From Beroe ovata (Eukaryota; Ctenophora; Nuda; Beroida; Beroidae), in NCBI GenBank assembly GCA_946803715.1, contig CAMPET010000305.1, positions 48,407-82,010 on the forward strand: a stretch of DNA of 33,604 bases, in the 5' to 3' direction. The translations under genes were made by a program, and so were the position numbers. Of the stretch, positions 22,001 to 32,400 are shown in pieces. Numbering within the stretch: the first letter of the stretch is position 1; each line of letters starts with the position of its first letter. Under the pieces are notes generated by a model that saw nothing but the letters and a program-made list of their open reading frames with translations, did not search any database and had not been told where the DNA came from.

Positions 22001-23168
22001 GGAGTGCAGCAGGAGTGAGCATAACTCGGAGACGCACCTCATTCTGAGAGGAGGTGGTGAGGAGGAGTCAGAGGAGTCGGCACAGGAGACTCCCAAGAAG
22101 CGGCAATACAGAAGAAGTGGAAAATCTAGACTTGTCGGGGAAAGGAAGAAGATCAGAAAAGTGACCCCTGCTCAAGATGTTACTCCACCTAACAGCGGTG
22201 CCACAGAGGAGAGTGACATCCCGACCACGCCCAAGTCGCGCAAAGAGTCGAAAGCACAGTGGAGAAGAACACCGAAAGGGAAAGAAAGTGTGTCCAAAAG
22301 TAATAGAAAGTATCGGGACACAGAGAAAGGAGCAGAAACTACGAAGCAGTCAAACAGACAGCGACATCTGAGTGATAAGTGGAATGAGTCTCACAGAGGG
22401 GCCATGATCAAGTACATGAAGACAGAGAAGTGGAAGACTGCTCAAGCTAACGCAGTAATCACGTATATGAAATCTGAAAAATACAGGGAGCAGCATAATG
22501 AAGCTATGAAGCAGTACATGGGTACAGACGAGTACAAATTAGCGCAAAAACGAGCGATGGACACATACATGGGCACTGAGCAGTATAAGGAAGCGCATGC
22601 ACATGCAATGGACGAGTATAGGAGAACAGCAGGGTACATGGAGGCACAGAAGAGAGCTATGACTGCTTATATGAAGACAGAGGGATGGTCAGCAGCACAG
22701 AAGAAGGGGATGCTGGCCTACATGGAGACGAAAGGATGGCAGGAGGCAAGCAGACGGGCAATGAGGAGATATGGGGCTACCCAGAAGCGGAAGGAGACTC
22801 AAGAGGCGTATGAACTGTCAAAGAAAGCAAAGCTCAGAAAAGAGAAATATAAGAAGAACTACATGTGGTACAGGAAGTCCGTCAAGAAAGCGGCAGTGAG
22901 TAAGAGAGTGTGGGGCTCTAAGGGAGAGGAGAAGTCTGCTGAGGGAGAGGGTGAGGAACAGCAGTCGGGATCTGTACCTCGACTCTCTAACAAGGAAGCT
23001 ATGAAAGCTATCCGATCGCATGATGTAAGTGTGGTAACAACAATATCACTAGTGTTATAAATCCGTTGTTCATTGACATTAAGTATGTTTCATCAGCATC
23101 CATCAGTAATCATTCTCTAACTTCAGGTACCAGAGTACGTCGCAGGGGCATACAAGACATCCGAGAGA
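17755..23168 (+). CDS. SGNH hydrolase - KH - 17-aa-repeat protein (transposon copy 1, 5' half)
   Basis: Exons with matching phases: 17755-17886, 19305-19887, 20484-20611, 20887-21043, 21164-21271, 21503-21581, 21709-21797, 21922-23024, and 23127 up to the N at 23169. This gives 793 residues plus a stub. Residues 1-200 form an SGNH/GDSL hydrolase: VLLVGDSIT (Ser18), VGAND (Asn66), DGLHP (Asp158, His161); esterase or lipase activity is expected. Residues 267-333 are a KH domain with GKGG at 280-283, so RNA or ssDNA binding is likely. A basic linker, LRGGG (467-471) and eight 17-residue repeats (579-714; consensus [WY]-x2-A-[HQ]-x2-AM-x2-YM-x-T-[DE]) follow, then a Lys-rich tail. The linker, repeats, tail and last intron match 26415-27960, so this is a Helitron-associated protein. 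The last exon reads VPEYVAGAYKTSER and runs into the palindrome, so the Rep part is missing. The donor GTTTAA (21272) is weak. Confidence 0.83.
18321..18447. repeat. 127-bp imperfect hairpin in intron 1 of the SGNH gene
   Basis: GTATGTGTACACATGGA (18321-18337) pairs perfectly with TCCATGTGTACACATAC (18431-18447). A second exact stem, GACGCGCA (18355-18362) with TGCGCGTC (18398-18405), lies inside. Size and shape suit a MITE, but I found no target duplication. Confidence 0.7.
19021..19083. repeat. (GT)n microsatellite
   Basis: This is a GT tract in intron 1 of the SGNH gene, interrupted by an N at 19046, so its true length is unknown. Confidence 0.95.
20335..20359. repeat. 9-bp stem-loop in SGNH gene intron 2
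   Basis: AGAACGCCC (20335-20343) pairs perfectly with GGGCGTTCT (20351-20359) around a 7-nt loop. The stem runs straight into CTAGT. It is too short to classify. Confidence 0.55.
22380..22787 (+). repeat. Coding tandem repeat, eight units of 51 bp (17 aa)
   Basis: Successive 17-residue units begin with W or Y, for example YKLAQKRAMDTYMGTEQ and YMEAQKRAMTAYMKTEG. Units differ at many positions, so this array is older than that at 27209-27565. The units are amphipathic and basic, possibly a DNA- or RNA-binding helical repeat. Confidence 0.85.
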
Positions 23169-23169
23169 N

Positions 23170-24727
23170 TGAGAGAACTGGAAGGTTTCAGAACTCCATC
23201 TCTTGATATGTTGTCGCTCATTGTCGTGAGTTCCGTAATGAATGGTTTTGAGCGATATTCATATTCATCTTAGACATAATTATGACGTCATCATTAGTAC
23301 AATGTAAGCAAAATTTCGCAATTTTGAAGGAAGCTTATTTTCAAGACTTTGTAGGAATTTTTTCAGACATCAGTAGGCTGCTCGATCGCAATTTGTAATT
23401 GTACATTCGATCTTATGACATGAGTTCAATTCTTTCGAAAAACTAATAAGTTAATGACGTAATTAACCTAATTAAAGTCAGTATCTCTACATCTGAAAGA
23501 GGAAGACAACTTTTTCTAACGAGCTATTACACCTTGGTTCTTGCGTGTTTTTTCTGATGATACTGGTTTAAGAAATTCCAAAACCTTATTAATCCATTGA
23601 CCTAATTAGCCTAATTAAGGTCGATATCTCGTGATTTAAAGCAAATAGGCGGGTTTTTTAAACGGGATGTGTTACCGTGGTTCTTGTTGTAACTTATGGG
23701 TGACAATAACTCTTTTTTGACCCAATTAACTGATTAAATAATTGATCAATTAGTCCATTTTTGCTCACGGCTCCCGAATTTCAAACTCACAGTATCAAAA
23801 AATGAAAAAGAGTGATATTTTCCCAAAACCAAATGAGATTTGGCTGTTTCTGTTCGCGGCATCTGGCATTCTTTATTCTAAACTCAGTGATATGAAAAAG
23901 AACGCGGCATATTTGGCAGACTGCCGCCACATCACGTGTAGAAACACATCAGCTTTTTCTAGTGATGTGGCGGCAGTCTGTCAAATATGCCGTGTTCTTT
24001 TTCATATCACTGAGTTTAGAATAAAGAATGCCAGATGCCGCGAACAGAAACAGCCAAATCTCATTTGGTTTTGGGAAAATATCACTCTTTTTCATTTTTT
24101 GATACTGTGAGTTTGAAATTCGGGAGCCGTGAGCAAAAATGGACTAATTGATCAATTATTTAATCAGTTAATTGGGTCAAAAAAGAGTTATTGTCACCCA
24201 TAAGTTACAACAAGAACCACGCTAACACATCCCGTTTAAAAAACCCGCCTATTTGCTTTAAATCACGAGATATCGACCTTAATTAGGCTAATTAGGTCAA
24301 TGGATTAATAAGGTTTTGGAATTTCTTAAACCAGTATCATCAGAAAAAACACGCAAGAACCAAGGTGTAATAGCTCGTTAGAAAAAGTTGTCTTCCTCTT
24401 TCAGATGTAGAGATACTGACTTTAATTAGGTTAATTACGTCATTAACTTATTAGTTTTTCGAAAGAATTGAACTCATGTCATAAGATCGAATGTACAATT
24501 ACAAATTGCGATCGAGCAGCCTACTGATGTCTGAAAAAATTCCTACAAAGTCTTGAAAATAAGCTTCCTTCAAAATTGCGAAATTTTGCTTACATTGTAC
24601 TAATGATGACGTCATAATTATGTCTAAGATGAATATGAATATCGCTCAAAACCATTCATTACGGAACTCACGACAATGAGCGACAACATATCAAGAGATG
24701 GAGTTCTGAAACCTTCCAGTTCTCTCA
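23170..24727. mobile_element. 1,558-bp near-perfect palindrome (giant foldback)
   Basis: Every position p pairs with 47897-p from the outer edge to the 26-nt loop (23936-23961), giving arms of 766 bp without any indel. Spot comparison finds only about three mismatches (near 23671, 23905 and 23917), so the arms are over 99% identical. The centre is the hairpin element of 23818-24079. The left arm starts directly after an N (23169) inside exon 9 of the SGNH gene. It could be a full-length foldback transposon inserted in that exon, a recent inverted duplication, or an assembly artefact. Confidence 0.9.
23818..24079. mobile_element. 262-bp hairpin (foldback) element, copy B
   Basis: This is the core of the large palindrome. 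It starts TTTTCCCAAAACCAAATGAG and has arms of about 118 bp and loop bases (CACGTGTAGAAACAC, then TTTCTAG) shared with the element at 4950-5215. The two copies differ at scattered positions, so the family is older than the nearly identical arms around this copy. Confidence 0.85.
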
Positions 24728-25374
24728 ATTTCTGGTCTACAAATTTCCATATTTTTTGCGTGATATTTGTGCCAAAGTGTCCCAATTAACCTCAATTATC
24801 TCAATGATCTTAGCGAGTTAGATCAACTTTGACCATATGGCTGGAAAGTACATTAAATTTCCTTTCGTTAATATGGCATCCGTTTCTCGCTATCTTGTAA
24901 GCTTCATGTCGAAAAATGCATCTGAAAATCATCAATTTTTCGAAACGTCAAATTCGAAATTTGCAATTTTGTGACGTCATTATAACGTCATTGAAGCGCA
25001 TCAAAATTATTTTGAGGACCGAATATGAAAAGCTCTATCTTTCTTCTTTCCAACAACAGTTCGACATTTCTTGTATCTTTATTGGTTCAAAAGATATAAG
25101 CGTTCAAAGAGGGGTCATTTTTGATGAAATTGTGTTCCCTCTCTGTATGTATTATATATATGATCGTAACCCTAAAAACGACAAACACCCTCGATTTCGG
25201 CGATTTCAAGTCGCTATAACTTCGCCATTTCTCATCCGATTGACTTGAAATTTTGGTTGCCGCCTCTCTATGGTCCAAATAGACGGAAAACGAAGTTTCA
25301 TGACAATCGGATAAATATAAGCGGTGTTATTGATAGTCGAAATTCGGCGAATCCGTAAAAACATATAGTAGGGT

Positions 25375-25547
25375 CTGGCAAGCGCCGCAGCTTTTCGCGC
25401 GTTACATAAACGCATCAAGCTCACCGAGTCGGCCCTTCGGGCCTCCTCGGTGACCAAGCTCGCAAAAAGGGCCCTTCGGGCCCTTTTTGCTCGCATGTTT
25501 AACATTAGCTACAGATGCCGCGAGGGGCTTGCCAGCCCCTTGANTAG
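25375..25547. repeat. Hairpin cluster with Helitron-like 3' end
   Basis: Three stems follow in series: ACCGAG/CTCGGT enclosing GGCCCTTCGGGCC (25423-25451); a perfect 13-bp stem GCAAAAAGGGCCC/GGGCCCTTTTTGC with loop TTC (25462-25490); and GGGGCT/AGCCCC with loop TGCC (25524-25539). The last is followed by TTGA-N-TAG-T. CTGGCAAGC at 25375 is inverted at 25527-25535. A short GC-rich hairpin a few bases before CTRR is the classical Helitron 3' terminus; here the C would be the N at 25544. That reading is inference. Confidence 0.5.
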
Positions 25548-26280
25548 TACGTGACATTGATCGTCGACCCTCGTTTAGAATCTGAGAGTGAGAACTGAGA
25601 AGCATCCAATGCTGTCTTTTTGATTTTAAGTTAATCTCGGTCAACGTAACAGATATTTTGTGTTTTCGAATTTGATGTGGAGATAAAATAGATGAGATGG
25701 AATATTTCCATGAAAGCTACTGTAATATCACCAAAACCGTTGAACGGTTGTATGAAATTATGTAACTTTATCTCCCTCCTATATTATAAACAAGGGAATC
25801 TGTTGAACTGGTTCGAGAGTTATCAACTCACACTATAAGAACATGTTCATAAGAATTTATGAGTCTTTTTATCACATAAATTGTCAGTGTATGAGTATCA
25901 TGATTTATAGAATTTCTAATAATTAGAGTATAGTCGAATACATTTCTGAATTTCTTTTTCCTACATTCGAGCAAGTGCAACGTATGGCTAAGCTTCCAGC
26001 AGCTACTATAGCATGTTTTGATTTAACCGTCACCTAATATCTTAGGATTTAGCCGATGATGACCAGACGTTAAGTGTTGACAAGTGTTGATACCCGACTA
26101 CAATGTTGACACCCGACTACTGAAGAACATCGGAATGAAGGTAAGAAATGTATCCATGACCATCACCTTTACTCTTCATCGCGACCTTATTGTACATGTT
26201 GAGTGTTGTTTGTGAATAAAAATTGGAATGGAGGGATAGCAGAACGCGTTTTTATGAAGGAGCACTTCACAGGAGTTTGA

Positions 26281-26336
26281 CGTGTGTGTGTGTGTGTGTG
26301 TCTGTATGTCTGTGTGTGTCTGTGTCTGTGTCTGTG
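26281..26336. repeat. (GT)n microsatellite
   Basis: This is a GT-rich simple repeat with CT interruptions, upstream of the first supported exon of copy 2. Confidence 0.9.
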
Positions 26337-26414
26337 AACGTACAAATACGAAAATATGAAATTGAATGAATTCAAATTTCGGTGTACATCATTTGAACAT
26401 GGCCACACTTTTAG

Positions 26415-29400
26415 GAGAGCTTCGACAGAGCAAGAGGGATTGACCGAAGCAGGCACGAAAACCCGTGATTGCAGAGCGACATGCAATAGGTCGAAAGCCC
26501 CAAAAGGTAGGCAGTTGTACAATGTCCATTGTCCACATCATGTCATCATTTGAAGTAGCCCTTATTATTCGTAGCTACGTTTATACATTAATGTGGAAAA
26601 GTAGTTGATGTTACATCCTGATTTCAGTGGCTGCGGAAAAGAGTCTCTCAGCTGATGAGGCTGCAATGGGTGGGCTTGCTTCAAATGTTGAGAGGAAAGA
26701 GAAGAAAAGAAAGACCAGGTCGAAGATAACCCGCAGACTCAACAATGAAAAGGACGAGGAAGACACTGACAGTTGGGTCGTGCTCAGAGGTGGTGGAGAT
26801 GAGAAGGAAGAGGTTGCTGCTGCTGGTGGAGATGAAACACCTAAGAGAAAGAGGCGAAGAAGAGGCAAGGGTAAATCCCGGCACGTTTGGAAGAAGACCA
26901 AAACGACAAGAGTTGTTGCTGATGTCTCGCCAGTCTCACCGCCGTCTGCTGAAGACGATGCTGATCAGGAACCTGCAACACCCAGTTCTCATGCTGAGCT
27001 CAGAGCAAGGTGGAGACTCACTCCATCTGGCAGAGAGAGTATCGCCCGGAGCAACAAGCGCTACAGGGAGAGTGAGGGTGGTAAGGCTGCCATCAAACAA
27101 GCGGGACGAAATTATGAACTCACTCCTGCCCGGGCAGAATCACGTAAGAGGTATAGAAAATCTGCAAAATGGCAGGCTGCTTTGGAGACTTACAGAAAGA
27201 CCAAAAATTACTCGACTGCACAGAAGAAGGCTATGGACAACTACATGAAAACAGACTCGTATGCAGATGCCCACAAAAAAGCTATGGACAACTACATGAA
27301 AACAGACTCGTATGCAGAAGCCCACAAAAAAGCCATGGACAACTACATGAAAACAGAATCGTGTGCAGAAGCTCACAAGAAAGCCATGGACAAGTATATG
27401 ACGACAGACTCGTATGCAGAAGCTCACAAGAAAGCCATGACTAACTATATGCAGACAGAGGGATGGTCAAAGGCGCAAGTCCGGGGTATGACAGAGTACA
27501 TGAAGACGAAAGCCTGGCGTGAGGCATGCAGACGTGCAGCGAAGAAGTACTTCACAACAGACCAGGGAAAGGCAACTCATGCTCGATATGAACTCTCCAA
27601 GAAAGCCCAGCTGAGGAGGAAAAAATACAGGAGGAACTTGGTGTGGTATAAGAAGTCCCTGAGGAAAGCTGAGCGACATGCTGCAGTATATCGGAGGGTA
27701 CAGGTCAACACACCACTATCTGATGAGGAGAAACAAGAGCCCAGGAACGACAAACTTCCCAGCTCTGGTCGTAAACTGTCCAAGAAGGAGGCGATGGAGG
27801 CTATCAGAAAGCATAAGGTTAGTTTTTGTCAGATATGTGCGTTTATAGGTAGTTCATTCTAGAATTGATCAAGTGTGCAAAATTTCGTTGTTGTCTAATT
27901 GACACCACGGATTCGCTTAAAATGAGTTAACGTTCACTTTGATTTCAGGTCCCTGATTTTGTGAGTGATGCGTACAAAGAAGCCAAGAGACAGATCATGA
28001 CTTCGAGGAGGCGACTTTTCCTCCCTTCCCTACCTTCCTGCAATGATCAGAGAAGTTATAATTCAATGTTCAAAAATAAAAAATTTCTCAAGTCTAAAAC
28101 TAGGATACTATATAAAAGTCGGGCTAACGCCATAATAACTAATGCACTATTTAAGTATGGGGATATAAATGATTTGATGGGAAGATACTCGGGAGGGAAA
28201 GATTTTGCTGGGTCTAGTGATAGATTCATGGTCAATTTCCTAGCAAAGTCCTTAATCAATGACATTCTACTGAGGAGGGATAGATGGGTTCAGTGTGTTT
28301 ATTTCGCAGTGCATAGGTTGAATGTTTATTGTAGGGAGATATGTGCTAAGGTCGCTTTATCAAGTGAGGGGGATAAAACTAATGCTATATTAGGGGATGC
28401 TTGCCATGCTAAGGGTTGGGAACCATATTTCCCTGAATATTCCTACCGTTCGGGAATGACCGAGTACACATTCAAAAGTAAAAAGACTAACCCAGGTACA
28501 GGTCCGGATGAGGGGGACGTCATCAGCCCGTGTGTGAAGAATTGTATTCCAGCAGAATCAGGTGAAGTAGAAGCAATACTGGAGTTGCTAGAAGAATGTA
28601 AATCGGTAAGTCGTAAAGATATTCGTGTTCTCCTTGACAAAATCAATGAATGTCCTGTAGCATCAACACAACCGTATTTATTAACAGTAGATAAGAGAAA
28701 TCACCCCTCTGAATGCTTCAGTGGGGTGAATGCTTGTTCATCTAAACTCGTTCTCCTCAGAAAACTTTACCCTCACTACAACAACCTCAGAAAGTTGTAC
28801 AATTACCTCAGTGACCTAAAGAACATGAACGAAATCATAGCAGATCTTGATGCAGCAGTTGCTTGCGGAGACTTTGAGTATCTGTATAAATTACTAGCGT
28901 ACCCACCCCATGATAAACCTTCTAAAATATTTAGTGTGAATCGTCTTAATACTATTGTTAATCGCCAGACACTCACTGAGAAGTATGGAGAAAATTTGTT
29001 AGATTTTTATAAGAAACGTGATGAAAATCTCCCCAGGACGCCATGCATCTCCTGTGATAAGCTGGTCGACGACGCCCACATCGAGACCATCACATCCAGG
29101 AGGAGGAATCTCGACAACTCAGCATGGCAGACCTTATTCAGGTATCTCAACTGTAATGAACGGGTTGTGATGAGGGGTGAGTCGCCTGTTGACAGTTTAA
29201 TTGGTTTGAGAGTTTGTCGTGCATGTTCTGGGGAATTGGGTAGAAATAGGGTTCCAACTATATGTAAGGCTAATGGCATGGATACTGGGTTACTTCCTGA
29301 CTGTATCAAGTGTTTGAATGATTTTGAAAGAATCTTCATTCATATAGCTATGTGTTATCAGAGTATATTCAAAGTGTCAGCAGTAGGGGCTAATTTACCG

Positions 29401-32400
29401 TATAGTATTCGTATGGATAAGCTTAAGGGGTTTGCAGTTCACATAATGTCTCCTCTTGACTCTACTATCAAGGAGTTGTTCGGCGATAGGCCAACTAAAC
29501 TTGTCAACCCTGACGAGTTTATTGTGCTGCACGGTATTCCTAAGAAGAACAGGGCTGTTTGGCAGCGTCTTGTTTCTGTGAATAAGATTCACACAGCTCT
29601 AATATGGCTGAAAGCCAATAACCCTCTTTATAAAGATGTTGCTATCCCAGCTAACCCCATCGACTTACTCCCCCCTGATGATGTCACCCAGGATAACACT
29701 CAGCCAGGTACACAGGCGTCATTTAGCACGGACGATCTAGTCTCAAATACTAGTATTCCTATCACTTCTCCTACTACCCCTGGTCTCAATGATGACATGA
29801 CACACTCTACATCCTCATCACCCTCATCGACTCCTATCGACACAGACGATCTCGTATCCCTGACAGACGACTTGCTCCCATTGGACAGCCCATCTTCAGG
29901 AGGTGAACATTTGGATTTATCGCACTTAGAAAAACTCATGTCAAATTTGACTCTTGGCAGTCCTAGACTTCATAGGAAACGTAAACTGTCGGGTGGAGGG
30001 GTTTCCCGTGATAATTTTAGTAAGGGTGAAAAATTGGAAACAATCAAATCATGTTCTGCAATTGATGAAGACGATATTGCAGTACTCAGTGACCATGACA
30101 CAGAAAAACTGTCAGCAATGAAACTTCCATCAGATAGAATGAAATACACTCTTTTACATATGCTGTTGGACTATGCACGGAAACTCATTGTCAGTGGGAC
30201 TCTATGTGACCGGTGTGATGGGAAAATGCGGGACTATAGGACAAGGGTTTCATGGAAACTTGGTTGCGGGCAATCGCTCATCAATTTTAAATCGGTCGAC
30301 TTAACTAACGCGGCTAGCATAGTCATGGGCTTGAAGAAATCGTATCATGACAGGAAAGAATCATGTTGCAGTTTGTGTTCAATTGATCAGTGTCAAAGGC
30401 GGATTTCATTCAAAAAAGCACAGACATCGGAAAAGAGGAAATCTGTTTTCACGGATAATTCAGATAAATTGGACCTGCTCAAGGGGAAGCAGATGGAATA
30501 TTTGGAGGACATTGATATTCTGAGGAGTAAAGGTTACTTGTGTAAGGACTGCCATAAGAAATCAGATGGGCAGTGTTCCGCAATTCGTATTGGTCAAAAG
30601 GTGGCGGCATCAAAATTTCTAAAGAAGCTATATAATGGTATGCAGAGTAATCAGAAATATTCTAGAAATATTGCTGTGTATAAAACTGTGGCAGATGTTT
30701 ATGTCGAAAATCAAGTAGTAGATAAATGTGTGAAATGTCATCATACTTTACATCCGAATGATGAAACCATTGTCTCTCTGTCGGATAAGGTCACAACAGA
30801 TTGTTCGTCACTCAGAATTCCTAGTCATTGCAATGAACCTTTAAACATTGCATATCAAAACGAGGATGGTACTGAGCGAAGGGGCCTTGGCTCGATTCCG
30901 ACAAGAGATATTGGTTCACCATCATTTGAGTCATTACAGAATTTAGTTTTAAACGTTAAGTATATTGGATATATTTTGAAAGTTCTTAGTTATGTTAAGA
31001 AGACACGTTCGTGCTGTGGTAATTGTATAAGTTTAGATAGTATTGGTGATATCATAAATGTTTACAAGGATTTTTTAATGGGTAAGATTTATATGTCGGA
31101 AGGCAATAATGGATTGAGGGTTAATCTTCAATATTTTGATGTTGAGGTTTTCCGTTCGTTGCTGATAGACACAGTAGATAATTTCAGTAGTGCTAAAAAC
31201 CTGAAAAAATGTTTCCATTGTTCAGCCCAGTTAAATTATTCTGTTAAAGTTTGTAAAGCAAGTGATGATCTAGAGCGTAATATAATGTATTCACTTTATA
31301 ATGATTTGAGTTCACAGTACAACAACTCTACTGAGAAAAAACAAACCGAGTCACATCATGATGTCATGTGTGACAATGTGACTCGGGATATTTCAGAGGA
31401 GGACATATTGAACATGCTCAGAGGGGGTGGCAACACAGAAACCAGTGGGGAGTCTTCAGTCGACAGTGACCAAGATACGAAGAAGAACGACAGTGGCCAC
31501 GAGAATAAGAAGCAGAAGGAGGAAGTGGTGAAGAAGATTCTGGAACAGATGTCTGAAGAAGATTTCCAGAACCTCATAACTCACTACACAGTCACGTGCA
31601 TCGATGGTTTTGAGGATAGTGCACAATGGCTGGATAGTCTATACCAGTTGTTACGTGTCGATGACGAACCAATATCCCTGCAGGAACCTAACTTGGACGT
31701 CATGTGCTTCCCGGAGGTATTTCCTTGGGGGATTGGTGGGAGGAATGCCAAGGAGGAACGAGATAGGAAAGTTGGTCCACTACAGTACGAGAGGTCCAGG
31801 CTTCTCTCGAGACACGGGAACATCAGACGTAACGTGCCCTACATTTTCAGCTTGAGTCAGGAGTATGAACGGAGGAAGATATCACAGGGAGTATATGCAT
31901 CATTGAGGAACGTGAAGGGCTTGGGGAACATCAGTACGAAGGAGTTCCTGGGTAGACTGAGGGACAACGATCCGGACCTGCAGAAACGATTGTCTCGATC
32001 TGTCAGGGACATTCCAGGGACACCTCAGTATTGGAGTTTTAATCGAAAGAAAATTCAATCAATTTGTGAGGAAAGTGGTCCTGCTTCTTGGTTCGTAACT
32101 TTTTCTCCCGCAGAGTACGACTGGGAAGAGCTGGTGAAGTACGTACGAGAACAGAACACGGATCTTCCTGGCATCGAGAATCTCTCTGACAACGAGGTAC
32201 TCGCCAAGGATCCTGTGTTAGTCTCCAACTTCATCCACAAGCGATTCGCAGCTACTCTCAACTTTATACTGAAAGCAGACCCTATTGGTAAGGTAACAAA
32301 GTATTTCATTCGCACTGAGTATCAGGGTAGGGGGGTTGCTCATTTTCATTGCTTGTTCTGGGTAGAGGGGGCACCGGTTATAGGGAGGGATTCTGATCAA

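Larger units (their letters stand above)
24728..26414. other. Non-coding region between transposon copies 1 and 2
   Basis: I find no counterpart of the SGNH or KH exons in this 1.7-kb stretch, so copy 2 lacks them locally. It is AT-rich (repeated AATTAA-type words up to about 24800) and contains a structured segment at 25375-25547 and a GT microsatellite at 26281-26336. A short duplication, TGTTGA(T/C)ACCCGACTAC, lies at about 26085-26120. Confidence 0.5.

Noticed and set aside
23802-24110. 102-codon ORF across the hairpin element
   Set aside because: It is a translation of a palindrome; its halves are complementary and it is not open at the related copy at 4950-5215.
24916-25248. 110-codon plus-strand ORF
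   Set aside because: It is low-complexity AT-rich sequence without domains and not in phase with any neighbouring exon.
25375-25547. Structured RNA gene (tRNA or riboswitch-like)
   Set aside because: The stems do not form a cloverleaf or a known RNA fold; a transposon terminus or small foldback explains them better.
26041-26150. Possible extra 5' exon of copy 2 ending ATGAAG|GTAAGA
   Set aside because: A good donor exists, but no acceptor gives an open frame matching the equivalent exon of copy 1.
31-26336. Direct repeats as a CRISPR array
   Set aside because: All tandem repeats are simple microsatellites, minisatellites or coding repeats without regular unique spacers, and the genome is eukaryotic.
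27140-27427. Minus-strand ORF with an FCIRVCFHVVVHGF-like repeat
   Set aside because: It is the antisense shadow of the 17-aa coding repeat of copy 2.
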